A stretch of DNA of 64,000 bases from Amycolatopsis mediterranei (GCF_026017845.1 NZ_CP100416.1:6742326-6806325); one strand, 5' to 3'. Counted from the stretch's first letter, positions 8,483-17,490 are shown. A program made the numbers and translations. Notes: generated from the letters alone by a model not told the origin.

Positions 8483-9166
8483 GTTCAGGGTTCGAGCCTC
8501 GTCCACCGCGTTCTGCAGACGTGTTGCCACGTCCCCGAGTCCGCGTGCATCGGTAACAACCTGGGATAGTATGGACGCGCTCGTTTCAAGATGGGCGAGA
8601 TCTTGTGCCGCCATGCTGAGCCTCGCAACGACATCTGGATCAATAACCGGTCCGGCGCTGCGGAGTGAATTGATTTCTGCGGTCAGCTCCCGAATCAGGT
8701 CCGCCGCCTGAGCGTCACTAACCTCCAGGCGGGCCAACGTGGCCCGAATATCTTCACTCTGATCGGAGAATGCCGACGCAATCCTGTCAACCAGAGCATC
8801 CTCGGTCACGTCGTGCAGACCGCGGAGCTTATCATAGTTCCCTTCCTCGCGCTCTTCCTTCCACGCCTCCAGCAATTCGATTGTGAATCGCTCGCCAGCA
8901 CCCGGCTCGTCAATCGTTTCATGATGAGGCTTGCAGAGAAAGATGAGATTCTCAAAGGCATCGATCAGCGAAGGTGGATAATCTGGAACATAGCGCTCTT
9001 CACTTGCCACATCTGAGCGAATGTGAGCTATCTGCAAATTGAGCCTATAGCGATTTTCGACTTTCTTCAGCACTGGCTCGTTGCAGCCGGGACCCCAGTA
9101 ACATTTGCCACGACCGAGCAGGATCAGTGCGGCTCGATCGCCGCGCGTGTAGTTGCGAGGCGGCAC
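8480..9166 (-). CDS. HNH endonuclease-type protein with C-terminal coiled coil
   Basis: 228 aa from a GTG with a very good ribosome-binding site (GGAGGAG). Residues about 20-95 hold a zinc-bound HNH fold: CYWGPGC, LQIAHIRS, an N-rich FENLIFLC turn and CKPHHETID, followed by ELLEAWKEERE. This HNH subtype is common among effectors of actinobacterial conflict systems. Residues about 120-228 are predicted helical coiled coil. The TAA stop is the first triplet of the IS inverted repeat (8480-8482), so the original C-terminus may have been longer. The gene is less GC-rich than the chromosomal part. The order HNH-terminase also exists in actinophages, so a prophage origin is an alternative. Confidence 0.7.
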   Translation of the reverse strand: MPPRNYTRGDRAALILLGRGKCYWGPGCNEPVLKKVENRYRLNLQIAHIRSDVASEERYVPDYPPSLIDAFENLIFLCKPHHETIDEPGAGERFTIELLEAWKEEREEGNYDKLRGLHDVTEDALVDRIASAFSDQSEDIRATLARLEVSDAQAADLIRELTAEINSLRSAGPVIDPDVVARLSMAAQDLAHLETSASILSQVVTDARGLGDVATRLQNAVDEARTLN

Positions 9167-9299
9167 GCGATCTCCTCCCTAAAATGTGCGATCCCGCAAC
9201 TAGTACACCCAGGCACGACAGCCTTGCCTCCCCTGGGGGAACTCACGTCGGAACCCCACCCGTTCGGCCGAGCGCTTTGAATTGACGTCCGCCGCAAGC

Positions 9300-9440
9300 C
9301 AGAACCGAACAGGGTCCGAACGGAGTCATCCGGTGCCTGCGAACGGGTTATTTTCGCCGCCGCGGCCAGCCCCGTCCCTCTGCTCAATCCGGGTCCGCGC
9401 GGACGGAGTCAATCCGAACTCCTGCGCAAAAGCCCTGATG
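9300..9440 (-). pseudogene. Second phage terminase scrap (small-subunit end, large-subunit start)
   Basis: One minus frame reads AFAQEFGLTPSARTRI and ends ENNPFAGTG-stop, the typical C-terminus of a P27-type terminase small subunit. An overlapping frame starts the large subunit (AAKITRSQAP) and then diverges. The DNA is clearly related to 7484-7575, including an identical CCGGTGCCTGCGAACGGGTT block in both places. It is a relic of a second or duplicated prophage. Confidence 0.55.
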
Positions 9441-9589
9441 ACATGCGCGGAGTGCGGCGGCATGCTGGGTGCCGGCGCACGGGCCGACCGATCGTTCCTG
9501 ACACACGCGCCTCGGGGAGCTGGGCGCGATGGTGGTTGTCGAGCCCACCGCCAACGAAAGCCTCCACGATCCGGGCCACCAGTTTCCAG

Positions 9590-10000
9590 TACGCACTTCA
9601 ACCGCGCCGCCGGCTTCCTCGACCGCGCCGCGGCGGCGGGAATACGTCCGGCGACGGACTGGAACCGCTGGTCACACCGGGGTTCCTCGTGACACCGACG
9701 GCCCTGGTCGACGTTCCGGACGAGACCTCGGCCCAGCGGTAACAGTCGAGACGTTCGCTTCGGAGACCGAGGCCATGGCCTGCGTGAACGACGTCCCGTA
9801 TGGCCTGGCGGAGTCGGTGTCGACCGAGAGCGCTCGGCGACACAGCCACTCACTCGTGGCCCAGCCGGACTTCGGCACGGTCTGGGTGAACTCGCACCTC
9901 GCGCCGACCAACGAAGTGCCATGGGGCGCGTTCGAGGGCTCGGATACGGCCGCGACCTGGCGGTCGCTGCACTTGAAGATTTTTCTCGGACCAATCATGT
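9590..10000 (+). pseudogene. Aldehyde dehydrogenase, C-terminal remnant
   Basis: Three plus-strand frames in succession give the last third of an NAD(P)-dependent aldehyde dehydrogenase: HFNRAAGFLDRAAAAG (about 9598), then FLVTPTALVDVPDETSAQR (about 9680), then GPAVTVETFASETEAM.., NDVPYGLAESV, DFGTVWVNSH and EVPWGAF (9730-9960). At least two indels separate them, and the catalytic Cys region is absent. Confidence 0.6.
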
Positions 10001-10326
10001 ACTGGCACACCAGGCACGCCGAGCTGTTGCACAGGGCGTTATACACCTTCGATGCACCCGAGATGCCGGAGCATCTCCGAGTACACGACGGCCGCCGATT
10101 CCAAGATTAAATTTGGCAGCGGGCGGAAAACTGACGCTGCAACCGCTGGCATGCCTAGACGACAGCGGTAGGCCGACCGGCTACGCGACGCGATCTGGGA
10201 GCTGTTAACGCGCCGCGACTCGGACCTCCGCTACGTAAGGCCGGGCCCTTCCGTGGGTATTGCGTGAAGCCGACTTGGTCGATGTCGCCGCGGCAGGCTT
10301 CCCGGTCGGCTGCTACTAGCGCCCCA
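10001..10326. other. Region without a recognisable gene
   Basis: No frame here has a ribosome-binding site together with a recognisable protein. The plus frame that extends past the aldehyde dehydrogenase remnant (to 10110) no longer resembles the family. Confidence 0.35.
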
Positions 10327-10743
10327 TCAAGACTGGGCGACGTGCGCCGCGCCAGCTGGCCCGATACGGATCGAGCCGGGCGTCTCGTCGAGATCGACGT
10401 TCGAGCGGCCAATCGTTACGAAGACCATCGTCACGGCGAAGGCAATGATCATGATGAATCGCCACATGCGCCTCTCGGTGGCCGTCAGGCAGGTCAGCAG
10501 GCGGTGCCCTACCCGCGGGCTGCGCCCCGGAGCTGCCGCGAGCACCGGAGACGCGACCGCGGCGACTGTCAAGCCGACCGCTGCAAGCACGACTTCGGAG
10601 CCGCGCTCGGTGCGGCGAAGACAAGCCCGGTCCGAGATGCGTCCGGCTACGAAGATTGCAAGAAACGCGGCCGCGAGCGAGTAGCGCACCCGATCCGTCA
10701 CGGACGGGCCGTGAGGGCAAGGCCGGACGCGCGCGGTAGTCAA
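10327..10743 (-). CDS. Putative small membrane protein, function unknown
   Basis: 138 aa with three hydrophobic segments (about residues 20-36, 51-69 and 93-110) separated by basic loops. I know no family for it. It lies between remnants, so it may itself be a fragment; the hydrophobic pattern is the only support for it being coding. Confidence 0.35.
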   Translation of the reverse strand: MTTARVRPCPHGPSVTDRVRYSLAAAFLAIFVAGRISDRACLRRTERGSEVVLAAVGLTVAAVASPVLAAAPGRSPRVGHRLLTCLTATERRMWRFIMIIAFAVTMVFVTIGRSNVDLDETPGSIRIGPAGAAHVAQS

Positions 10744-10900
10744 TCCAGTGCATCGAGTTGTGGATTTTCACCGTCATCATCGGTGCAGGTCAGCCGGGCA
10801 TGCCAAGCTCTCTCTCAGCTGATAGAAGGCGGACAACTGGAGCTCCGCCCAGCACTCGCCTCCTCTCAAGCCACGTTTGCGCGCGATGCTTATATCATAC

Positions 10901-12649
10901 TTATCCGGGGTGATAATCGAAGACATACGGACGACCACCCAGAACGATCCCTGCAACAACATCGCTTTCGGGTAAAACGAAACAAGTTAATGGTTCGACA
11001 GCCAAACGCATCACGGCTAGCGTTCGACCAGTACCCGTATCCCAAATTCTCAGCGATCTGTCGGTCGCTGCACTAACGAGCCAATCTCCATGAGATGCGG
11101 CGGCCAACGCTCTCACACGTCCAGCATGACCGCTTGCCCGGAATCGAATCTTCCAGTCTCGCGTGTCCCAAAGAAAGAGGAGACCACCACTTGTCGACGC
11201 CGCGAGCCAACTGCCATCTGACGCAACAGTCATCGCCATGATCCACTCTCGTCCGCCCGAGAAGTGCGCCACTTCACTCCCCTCCTTTGTACACCAGACA
11301 GTCACATTCCCATCGACATCTCCTCCGGCCAGCCAACTACCATCCGGCGCACCAGCGATACTTGTAATACCACTCGAACGAGCAACGGGGGACATGCGAT
11401 CGAAACCTGGCTTGACACTCCAAATCTGCAAGATGCTATCCGTGTATCGTGCCGCCAGCCAGGTGCCATCAGGAGAAATCACTAAAGCGGTAACACCTTT
11501 ACCGTAACCATCGACCTCGAACTCAGGCTTCCAGGTGTCGACATTCCAGACAGTTAACTTGCCTCTTGTATCGGCCCCAGCAAGCCAACGGCCGCAGACC
11601 GCAGTGGTCAATAACTCCACTTCGCAGCCATATTGATCACAGCAGAATAACTCAACCACGACACGACAGGTTGCCGTCTCTAAAATCCGCACCGAGCCTA
11701 GCGTAGTCCCAACCGCAATCCATTCCCCATTTTGCGCAACCGCCAATGCTCCCGAGCTTGCGATGCGTGGAGCAAAGTCAAACCACGCACGTTTCTTTGC
11801 GACATCCCAAACTCGCACGTCGCCACCACGAGTCGCGCCAACAACCCATTTCCCATCAGGCCCAGCAATAAAACCATCCACAGCAGATTCTGAAGCAAGT
11901 TGTTCCTCGTCGCCAATGTCGCGTATGGACGTATCCCAGATCTGCACGCTGCCAACGTCAGCAACACTGGCGAGCCAGCTCCCGTCTGGCGCCGCTAGCA
12001 GGATTGGCTTATTTCTGACATTGCCCGCAAGAAGCTCCTTTTCGCGCTCTACCTGCATATACCAGAGGTGCACCGTTGTATCCTGGGTTGCACTCGCAAT
12101 CCAGGATCCATCTGGCGCAACTACTAAGTCGCCCATGCTTCGAATAGAACTAGGACACTGAAACAGCTCTCCCGAAGGAACTCGCCAAGCATACATAGTG
12201 CCATAGAAAGCAGATGCCGCAAGCCAAGCTCCACTCAGGGCTGCGGCCAAAGAAATCGGTCCACCTCGATCTTTACTGATCAGAAGTATCTGCACCCAAG
12301 TTGCAGCGTCCCAGACTTGCACGCTTTTACCGAATCCACCTGCCGCCAACCAGTTTCCACTCGGCGCCACCGCAAGCGCCGTAGTTTCTTCGGCACCACA
12401 CTCAAGGCGAGCGACTTCTCGCCATTTCACGGCATCCCAGACGCGGACAAATTTTCCGTAGCCAGCACCTGCGAGCCAACTTCCATCCGGAGCACCAACC
12501 AATATTCGCAGTTCACCGGGCCCGCCAGACAGTTTTGCCATCAATCGCCCAGTTGCCACACTCCAAACGCGAACCACGGTATCATTTACGGCAACGGCAA
12601 TCCATTCTCCGTTCGCAGATACGATCAGAGATTTCAGATTACCGACGCG
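10901..12649 (-). pseudogene. WD40 double-propeller domain, cut off from its N-terminus
   Basis: About 580 residues form 13 full WD-type repeats and a final partial one, each with a DGSWLA-like turn and an R-V/I-WD end: enough for two seven-bladed propellers. In actinobacteria such arrays are usually the sensor end of STAND or kinase proteins. The open frame continues to 13015, but its first 122 codons are only the antisense of the FtsK fragment, so the true N-terminal part was lost at about 12645. Line 11281-11340 has 33 G+C of 60, against 44 of 60 in the chromosomal line 37441-37500, which suggests foreign origin. Confidence 0.7.
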
Positions 12650-13330
12650 ACACTTGAGTCGAAGACGCGGGCGGTGCTCGGGTCGCGGTTCGCCCTGCGG
12701 GTGATGGACTGGCGCGACTCGAACATCGTGCTCGGCGAGCAGATGAACACGCGCGGGTTCGACTCGTCCCGGCTGCTCCCCTCTCACAAGGGCGTCGGAA
12801 TCCTGCGGCCGGACGGCGACACATCGGTCGGCGCCGATGTGCTGGCCATGACGGTTCGGACGTACTACATGCCGAACGAGGACTGGCGGACCATCTGCGA
12901 ACAGGGCCGGACGCTGCGCGAAGCGGCTGGGACGCTCACCGGGCACGCGGCCGGACAGGACACCATGCCGGTCCTTGACCATGCGGCCGCGGTCAAGGCA
13001 ATCGGCGCAGGTCACGCGGTTGACGCGGTTCAGTCACCTGGTGAGCTGCCCGAGGTGCTCGCGTCGCTCGTCGAGTACCTGGGCGATGACCTGAGCCCGG
13101 ACGGCAGGGACTTCGTCCCAACGGCCGAGCTGCTGAGCGCTCTGGAGATCGACCGGAAGACGTTCGCGCAGCAGATGACCGACGCGGGATGCCGGCCGAC
13201 GCGAGACCGCGTGACCAGCGAAGACGGCGAGACACGGCAGGTACGCGGGTACCTCACGGCTGAAATCAGGATCGCTATCGACCGCGCGGCCGCTGGCACC
13301 GGGGCGGCAGACGAGGACGATCAGCGATGA
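12650..13330 (+). pseudogene. FtsK/SpoIIIE-type translocase, C-terminal fragment
   Basis: About 226 codons match the C-terminal part of FtsK-like transfer proteins of actinomycete integrative elements: LGSRFALRVMDWRDSNIVLG, RGFDSSRLLPSHKGVGILR, LTVRTYYMPNEDWR, then a winged-helix tail. The Walker A and B region is missing, because the upstream sequence is WD40 DNA in the opposite orientation. The stop overlaps the next ATG (ATGA at 13327-13330), so the downstream genes keep their original arrangement. Confidence 0.7.
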
Positions 13331-13491
13331 GCGCCGCTCGTTCCGAAGATCCGCCGATCCGGGTTATTCTACCTGCGGGATTGCCCGAGCTAACGCCTGC
13401 TGTTGCGCGTGCACTGCTGGCCGTTCTGATCGAAGTTACTGAGGTGCCGGTGCTGGACGCGCTGGCGGAGGAGGTGAACCGTGGCAGCTGA
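13327..13491 (+). CDS. Small conserved ORF between FtsK and the recombinase
   Basis: 54 aa (begins MSAARSEDPPIR, with LPELTPAVARALLAVL in the middle). It starts on an ATGA overlap with the ftsK stop and ends 11 nt inside the recombinase gene, so all three are translationally coupled. Short ORFs at this position with the LTPA-ARALL pattern recur in actinomycete elements. The function is unknown; a regulator or excision helper is possible. Confidence 0.55.
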   Translation: MSAARSEDPPIRVILPAGLPELTPAVARALLAVLIEVTEVPVLDALAEEVNRGS

Positions 13492-15235
13492 AATCATCAG
13501 CGACCCGTGGTCGACCCTGGACGACATTCTCGGTCTTGAGGTCGCCGACGTGGCGGACGACGGGATCGGAGCGTTGGCGGGCTACGGCCGGTGCTCAACT
13601 GAGGACAACCAGGACCCGGAGACCTCGCGCGGTTGGCAGTTCGGGAACGCGCGGAAGTTCGTCGAGCCGCTCGGCGGGCAGATCGTGGCGGAGTTCTTCG
13701 ACATCGGTCAGTCGCGGTCCGTCCCGTGGGAACGGAGAACCGAGAGCGCGCGGCTGCTCGCAGAGTTGAAGAATCCGCGCCGTGGGTGGGATGCCATCGT
13801 GGTCGGTGAAGGCACCCGCTGTTGGTTCGGCAACCAGTTCTCCCTGATCGCGCCGAAGTTTGCGGCCTATGGCGTGGATCTGTGGGTGCCGGAGCTGGGC
13901 GGGAAGTACGACGCGCGGAACCCGTCGCACAAGATGCTGATGAGCGTGCTCGGCGGGATGAGCGAGTCGGAGCGCCAGCACGTTCAGGCGCGCGTTCGTG
14001 CGGCGATGGACGCGCAGGTGATCAACGAAGGACGACACCAAGGCGGCCGGGCGCCGTACGGGTACATCGTTGTCGACAGTGGTCCTCACCCGAATCCGCG
14101 GAAGGCTGCCGAAGGGTTCAAGTTGCGTGCTTTGGCGCTCGACGAGACGACGGCGGACGTCGTGCGGCGAATCTTCGCCGAGTACCTCGACGGCAACGGT
14201 GACCGGGCGATCGCCAACCTGCTGAATCGGGACGGTATTCCTTGTCCCTCCGCGCATCGGCGGGAGCAGAACCGACACCGGCTTGCGGACGGCTGGCAGG
14301 GCAGCTCGGTGCGGGCGATCTTGGACAATCCGCGGTACACCGGCTACGCGATCTTCGGGCGCTGGACGAAACACGAGACGTTGCTTGACCCTGAGGACGT
14401 CGCCGCGGGCCACGTGGTGCGGTTCAAGCGCGCTGCTCCGGACCGGATCGTACGGTCGCGCGTGCAGGCCCATCCGGCGATCGTGTCCGTGGAAACGTTC
14501 ACGCAGGCTCAACTACTGCGCCGGTCGAAGTCGGCAGGTGGGCTGAAGACGGCGCGCAAGGCCGAGCGGGGCGCCCGGAAGACCGCGCGGTCCTATCTGC
14601 TGCGTGGTCTGGTCCGATGCGGAGTTTGCGGCCGGAAGATGCAAGGCGCCACGATCAGGAAGGGCTCCTACTACCGCTGCACCTCACGGACCATGGCGCC
14701 CGGCTCACCGAAACTGGCGGACCACCCGACGACGGTCAATCTGCGCGAGGGCGTGGTCGTCGAGGCGATCAACGGATGGCTTCACGAGTTGTTCCACCCG
14801 GACAACCGCGACCGAACAGCGGCCGCGCTACTCGGCTCGGACGGCAGTCAGGCCAACGGTGGTCCGCTCGAAGCGGCACGAAACCGGCTGGCAGACGCGG
14901 AGGCGAGGCTCCAGCGGTATCAGGCAGCGATCGCGGCCGGCGTCGAGCCCGAAGCCCTCGTCGCCCCGATCAACCAAGCACAGGCCGAACGAGCGGCCGC
15001 GAAAGCGCAGATCGAGAGCGTTCCAGCCGATTCGACGGTAAGCCGCGCCGAGATCTACGCGAGGATCGACGCTCTCGGCGATGTCTGCGGGACCTTGGCC
15101 GACGCGACCACGGCTGGCATGAGCCGCCTGTACCGCGCCCTGAACCTGGAGCTACGCTACGAACCAAAAGAGCTGGCCGTCTATGCGACGACCAGCCCGG
15201 GTGTAGATAGTGCGTGTGTCCGAGGGGGGACTTGA
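13481..15235 (+). CDS. Large serine recombinase (site-specific integrase)
   Basis: 584 aa from a GTG. An N-terminal resolvase domain (about 30-185) carries the GYGRCSTEDNQDP motif with the nucleophile Ser39 and the conserved Arg/Glu stretch GMSESERQHVQARVR. A recombinase domain follows (about 190-330), then a zinc ribbon (CGVCGRKM..YYRC, about 385-405) and a C-terminal coiled coil (about 465-530). Enzymes of this class integrate and excise elements between attP and attB. The last six codons lie inside the tRNA-Leu gene on the other strand, so the element end is probably there. The gene is intact, and the partner FtsK gene is not. Confidence 0.9.
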   Translation: MAAEIISDPWSTLDDILGLEVADVADDGIGALAGYGRCSTEDNQDPETSRGWQFGNARKFVEPLGGQIVAEFFDIGQSRSVPWERRTESARLLAELKNPRRGWDAIVVGEGTRCWFGNQFSLIAPKFAAYGVDLWVPELGGKYDARNPSHKMLMSVLGGMSESERQHVQARVRAAMDAQVINEGRHQGGRAPYGYIVVDSGPHPNPRKAAEGFKLRALALDETTADVVRRIFAEYLDGNGDRAIANLLNRDGIPCPSAHRREQNRHRLADGWQGSSVRAILDNPRYTGYAIFGRWTKHETLLDPEDVAAGHVVRFKRAAPDRIVRSRVQAHPAIVSVETFTQAQLLRRSKSAGGLKTARKAERGARKTARSYLLRGLVRCGVCGRKMQGATIRKGSYYRCTSRTMAPGSPKLADHPTTVNLREGVVVEAINGWLHELFHPDNRDRTAAALLGSDGSQANGGPLEAARNRLADAEARLQRYQAAIAAGVEPEALVAPINQAQAERAAAKAQIESVPADSTVSRAEIYARIDALGDVCGTLADATTAGMSRLYRALNLELRYEPKELAVYATTSPGVDSACVRGGT

Positions 15236-15300
15236 ACCCCCACGCCCGTTAAGGGCACTAGCACCTCAAGCTAGCGCGTCTGCCATTCCGCCACTCGGAC
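15217..15300 (-). tRNA. tRNA-Leu (anticodon GAG)
   Basis: On the minus strand the acceptor stem GTCCGAG/CTCGGAC, D-arm, anticodon arm CTAGC-TTGAGGT-GCTAG (anticodon GAG), a long type II variable arm and the T-arm (GTTCAAGTC) are all visible. The gene is 84 nt, with A as discriminator base and no encoded CCA. Its 3' end overlaps the recombinase gene and marks the right edge of the island. Confidence 0.95.
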
Positions 15301-15532
15301 CTGCTGAGAAAAGAGTATACGGCCACCCCGCCCCCTCGTTCAGGGGGGTCCGGGTCCGCGCACGAGCAGGGTCTGGCATGATCGGCCGGTTTCGCCACCC
15401 TGCATCGATCCAGGTGCGTCCTCTGCCTGCGAAACGCCCTTGCTCATACGGTTTACAAGACCCGCTCTGCTTCCTAGGATTCGCCGGGCAAGCCAGCGCG
15501 TTCTAGCGCCCCTCAGGACCTGGAGGTTCGGT

Positions 15533-16336
15533 ATGGCGCGCGCAGGGTGGCAGTCTGATGATGAGATTTCCGTTGACGAGCTGCTGCGGGAAACCGGGGC
15601 CATGCCTCGGTCGCTGGATGCCTCCGAGCCCCATGTGCGGGTGCGTGAGGATGACACCGGGGCCGGCTATCGGGAACGGCTCGAGCAGCGGGCGCGGGAG
15701 GCCGCCGCCGCTCAGCAGCGGGCCGGGCGGCGGATTCGGTGGGTGTCCGCCCTCTGCGGGGGCCTTGTCGTCATCGGGAGCCTGGTGATCATTGCCGTCA
15801 CCTCGGAGAGCTCGCCCGGGCGGCAAGTCGCCATGGCTCCTGATCCGCTTGCCCCCGCCACCACTTCGCGAACCGTCGCCACCACGGCGCCGAGCCCCAC
15901 GCCGGTGCCCACCGTTCTGCGGCAGATCTCGACCTCCGCGTCGCCCACGACGGCGGCGCCCAAGACCACCGCCGCCACCAGCCAGACCCAGGTTGCCGCG
16001 CCGCCCGCTCCGGTCGCCTCGTGCACCGTCCACTACGCCGTCACCGACCAGTGGAACAACGGGTTCACCGCCGGCGTCGCCGTCACCAACACCGGCAACC
16101 AGACGATCGAACCGTGGACCGCCGGCTGGACCTTCACCGCCGGGCAACGGGTCACCCACAGCTGGAACGGCGACTACTCCCAGAGCGGCTCGCGGGTCAC
16201 CATGAAGGCGGTTTCCTACAACCTGACCCTCGCCCCGGGCGCGACCGTCAACATCGGCTTCAACGGCGCCTTCGACCACGGCAACCCCACGCCCGTCGGC
16301 TTCACCCTCAACGGCGCCTCCTGCGGGACGAACTAG
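15533..16336 (+). CDS. Membrane-anchored protein with CBM2 carbohydrate-binding domain
   Basis: 267 aa from the ATG at 15533, which has CTGGAGG upstream. Residues about 1-70 are charged and cytoplasmic, about 71-92 a transmembrane helix, about 95-165 a Thr/Pro/Ala-rich linker, and about 166-267 a cellulose-binding module of family 2 with its Cys pair at both ends and the WNNGFTAGV, W-AGWTF and W-tryptophan positions. No catalytic domain is present, so it probably displays a cellulose- or chitin-binding module on the cell surface. Confidence 0.8.
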   Translation: MARAGWQSDDEISVDELLRETGAMPRSLDASEPHVRVREDDTGAGYRERLEQRAREAAAAQQRAGRRIRWVSALCGGLVVIGSLVIIAVTSESSPGRQVAMAPDPLAPATTSRTVATTAPSPTPVPTVLRQISTSASPTTAAPKTTAATSQTQVAAPPAPVASCTVHYAVTDQWNNGFTAGVAVTNTGNQTIEPWTAGWTFTAGQRVTHSWNGDYSQSGSRVTMKAVSYNLTLAPGATVNIGFNGAFDHGNPTPVGFTLNGASCGTN

Positions 16337-16506
16337 ACCGTGTCCTCCGGACGGCGACGGCCCAGCGTCGCCTCCGGGTGCTCGGTGCGGCGGTCGGAGT
16401 CGCGCAGGACCTCGCGGGCCTGGCCCTCGGGGTCCGCACTGTCGACGGCCTGCTCTTCCGGCAGCAGCTCGGCGCGGGTTTCGGTCCGGTCAGGAGTGTC
16501 GGTCAT
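16333..16506 (-). CDS. Small hydrophilic protein, probably stress-type
   Basis: 57 aa, very rich in Glu/Asp/Arg, starting MTDTPDRTET. It lacks a ribosome-binding site, but a sigma-B-like -10 (GGGTAC) lies 9 nt before the ATG, so the transcript is probably leaderless. It ends on the CBM2 stop codon in the opposite direction. No family was recognised. Confidence 0.55.
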   Translation of the reverse strand: MTDTPDRTETRAELLPEEQAVDSADPEGQAREVLRDSDRRTEHPEATLGRRRPEDTV

Positions 16507-16515
16507 GCTTCGCAG

Positions 16516-16541
16516 GTACCCGGTCCGGAGCGATCTCAGAC
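16516..16541 (-). promoter_or_regulatory. Sigma-B-like promoter of a leaderless small gene
   Basis: Minus strand GTCT (16541-16538), 16-nt spacer, GGGTAC (16521-16516), then 9 nt to the ATG at 16506. It fits the GNNT-N14-16-GGGTAC pattern of streptomycete sigma-B promoters. Confidence 0.45.
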
Positions 16542-16772
16542 ACCGCGCAGCCAGCCGAACGCGAGCGCGACGACCAGCCCGGCGACCATCAGCACGAGGA
16601 CGCCGGTGAGGACCAGCCACAGCACCGGCATCGCCTTGGACGGCATCGGCTGCGGGTGCGACAACCCCGACGTCTGAGCGGAGTCGGGTGGTGTGCTGCC
16701 CGGGGGCACCCCGCCCCCGGCTTCCAGGTCCGGGGTCCGGCGGGGGTCCGGATCCGGGGGTTCGGCGGTCAT
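16536..16772 (-). CDS. DUF6480-type small membrane protein
   Basis: 78 aa from the ATG at 16772 (GGAAGGAC upstream). The N-terminal half is Pro/Asp/Gly-rich (PPDPDPRRTPDLEAGGGVPPG), followed by a single hydrophobic segment (about 49-74). This layout and the DPDPRRTP-L--GGGVPPG-TPP signature match the actinobacterial DUF6480 family as I remember it. The function is unknown. Confidence 0.65.
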   Translation of the reverse strand: MTAEPPDPDPRRTPDLEAGGGVPPGSTPPDSAQTSGLSHPQPMPSKAMPVLWLVLTGVLVLMVAGLVVALAFGWLRGV

Positions 16773-16834
16773 GGCGGCACCGTCCTTCCGTCGCTCCCGC
16801 GGCGGGTGCCCGGGCCGGCGGCCGGGCAAACCGG

Positions 16835-17443
16835 TCAATCCCGGGAGCGGCGGTTGCCGGCCGCGTCGCGACGCAGCTGGTCGGTGTGGGCCGAGATTTC
16901 GCCGAGCTGCTCGGCCAGTCCGGCGTGTGCGCCGGTCAGGTGCGGCTGGGCGGCGGCCAGCGGCGGGAGCAGCGTCGCCGGGTCGTCGTCGCCGAGGGCC
17001 GCGCCGAGGCGGTCGGCGCTGGCCTGGCCGGCCGGGCCCAGCCCGTCGAGTGCGCTGACCCGGCCGGCGAGCTGGCGCAGGATCGCGGAGTTGCGGCGGG
17101 CCCAGTCGGCGACGGCCCGGTCGCCCGCGCGCCGGTCGCGTTCCGCGTCGACCCGCGCTTCGCCGGTCTTCTCGCCGGTGTGCGACGGCTGCAGCCGCAG
17201 GTAGCGCCGTTCCGCGGCCTGTCGGCTCGCGACGCCCAGCGCGGGCGCGAGCGCCACCCAGCTGGCACCGGCCGCCCTGGCCGCCGCGATCAGCTCCGGT
17301 TCCCAGCTCGCCAGCTCCTCGCGCAGCAGCCGCAGGCCGGACAGCGCGTCCAGCACCCGGGCCTGGTCGCCCGTCCCGGCCCGGGCGGCCGCGACCACCT
17401 CCTGGATCCGGCGCAGCACGCCGGTGGGATCGATCCCGTCCAT
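16835..17443 (-). CDS. HSP18-type transcriptional regulator (RheA-like role)
   Basis: 202 aa from the ATG at 17443, which has AAAGGA 8 nt upstream. The helix-rich protein contains [22 protein letters not shown], an HTH typical of regulators annotated as HSP18 regulators in Pseudonocardiaceae. It is divergent from the Hsp20-family gene at 17550, and the gap carries a RheA-like operator. In Streptomyces albus, RheA represses hsp18 and senses temperature; a similar role here is inferred from position and operator. Confidence 0.65.
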   Translation of the reverse strand: MDGIDPTGVLRRIQEVVAAARAGTGDQARVLDALSGLRLLREELASWEPELIAAARAAGASWVALAPALGVASRQAAERRYLRLQPSHTGEKTGEARVDAERDRRAGDRAVADWARRNSAILRQLAGRVSALDGLGPAGQASADRLGAALGDDDPATLLPPLAAAQPHLTGAHAGLAEQLGEISAHTDQLRRDAAGNRRSRD

Positions 17444-17471
17444 CACGTCATCCTTTCGACGACCCACGTCT

Positions 17472-17490
17472 TGTCATCGTTTTGACGACA
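17472..17490. promoter_or_regulatory. RheA-like heat-shock operator
   Basis: TGTCATC-GTTTT-GACGACA is an inverted repeat with one mismatch and a 5-nt spacer. It corresponds to the RheA operator TGTCATC-N5-GATGACA described for Streptomyces hsp18. It lies between the divergent regulator (17443) and the Hsp18 gene (17550). Confidence 0.6.

Noticed and set aside
12317-12640. N-terminal extension of the FtsK frame
   Set aside because: This part is the antisense of WD40 repeats; only sequence after about 12650 looks like FtsK.
12650-13015. N-terminal 122 codons of the 704-aa WD40 frame
   Set aside because: They are exactly antisense to the recognisable FtsK fragment and show no WD40 or other domain, so they were left out of the WD40 remnant.
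1-15235. Second att copy of tRNA-Leu
   Set aside because: I did not find a repeat of the tRNA 3' end inside the window; the left attachment site is probably outside or lost.
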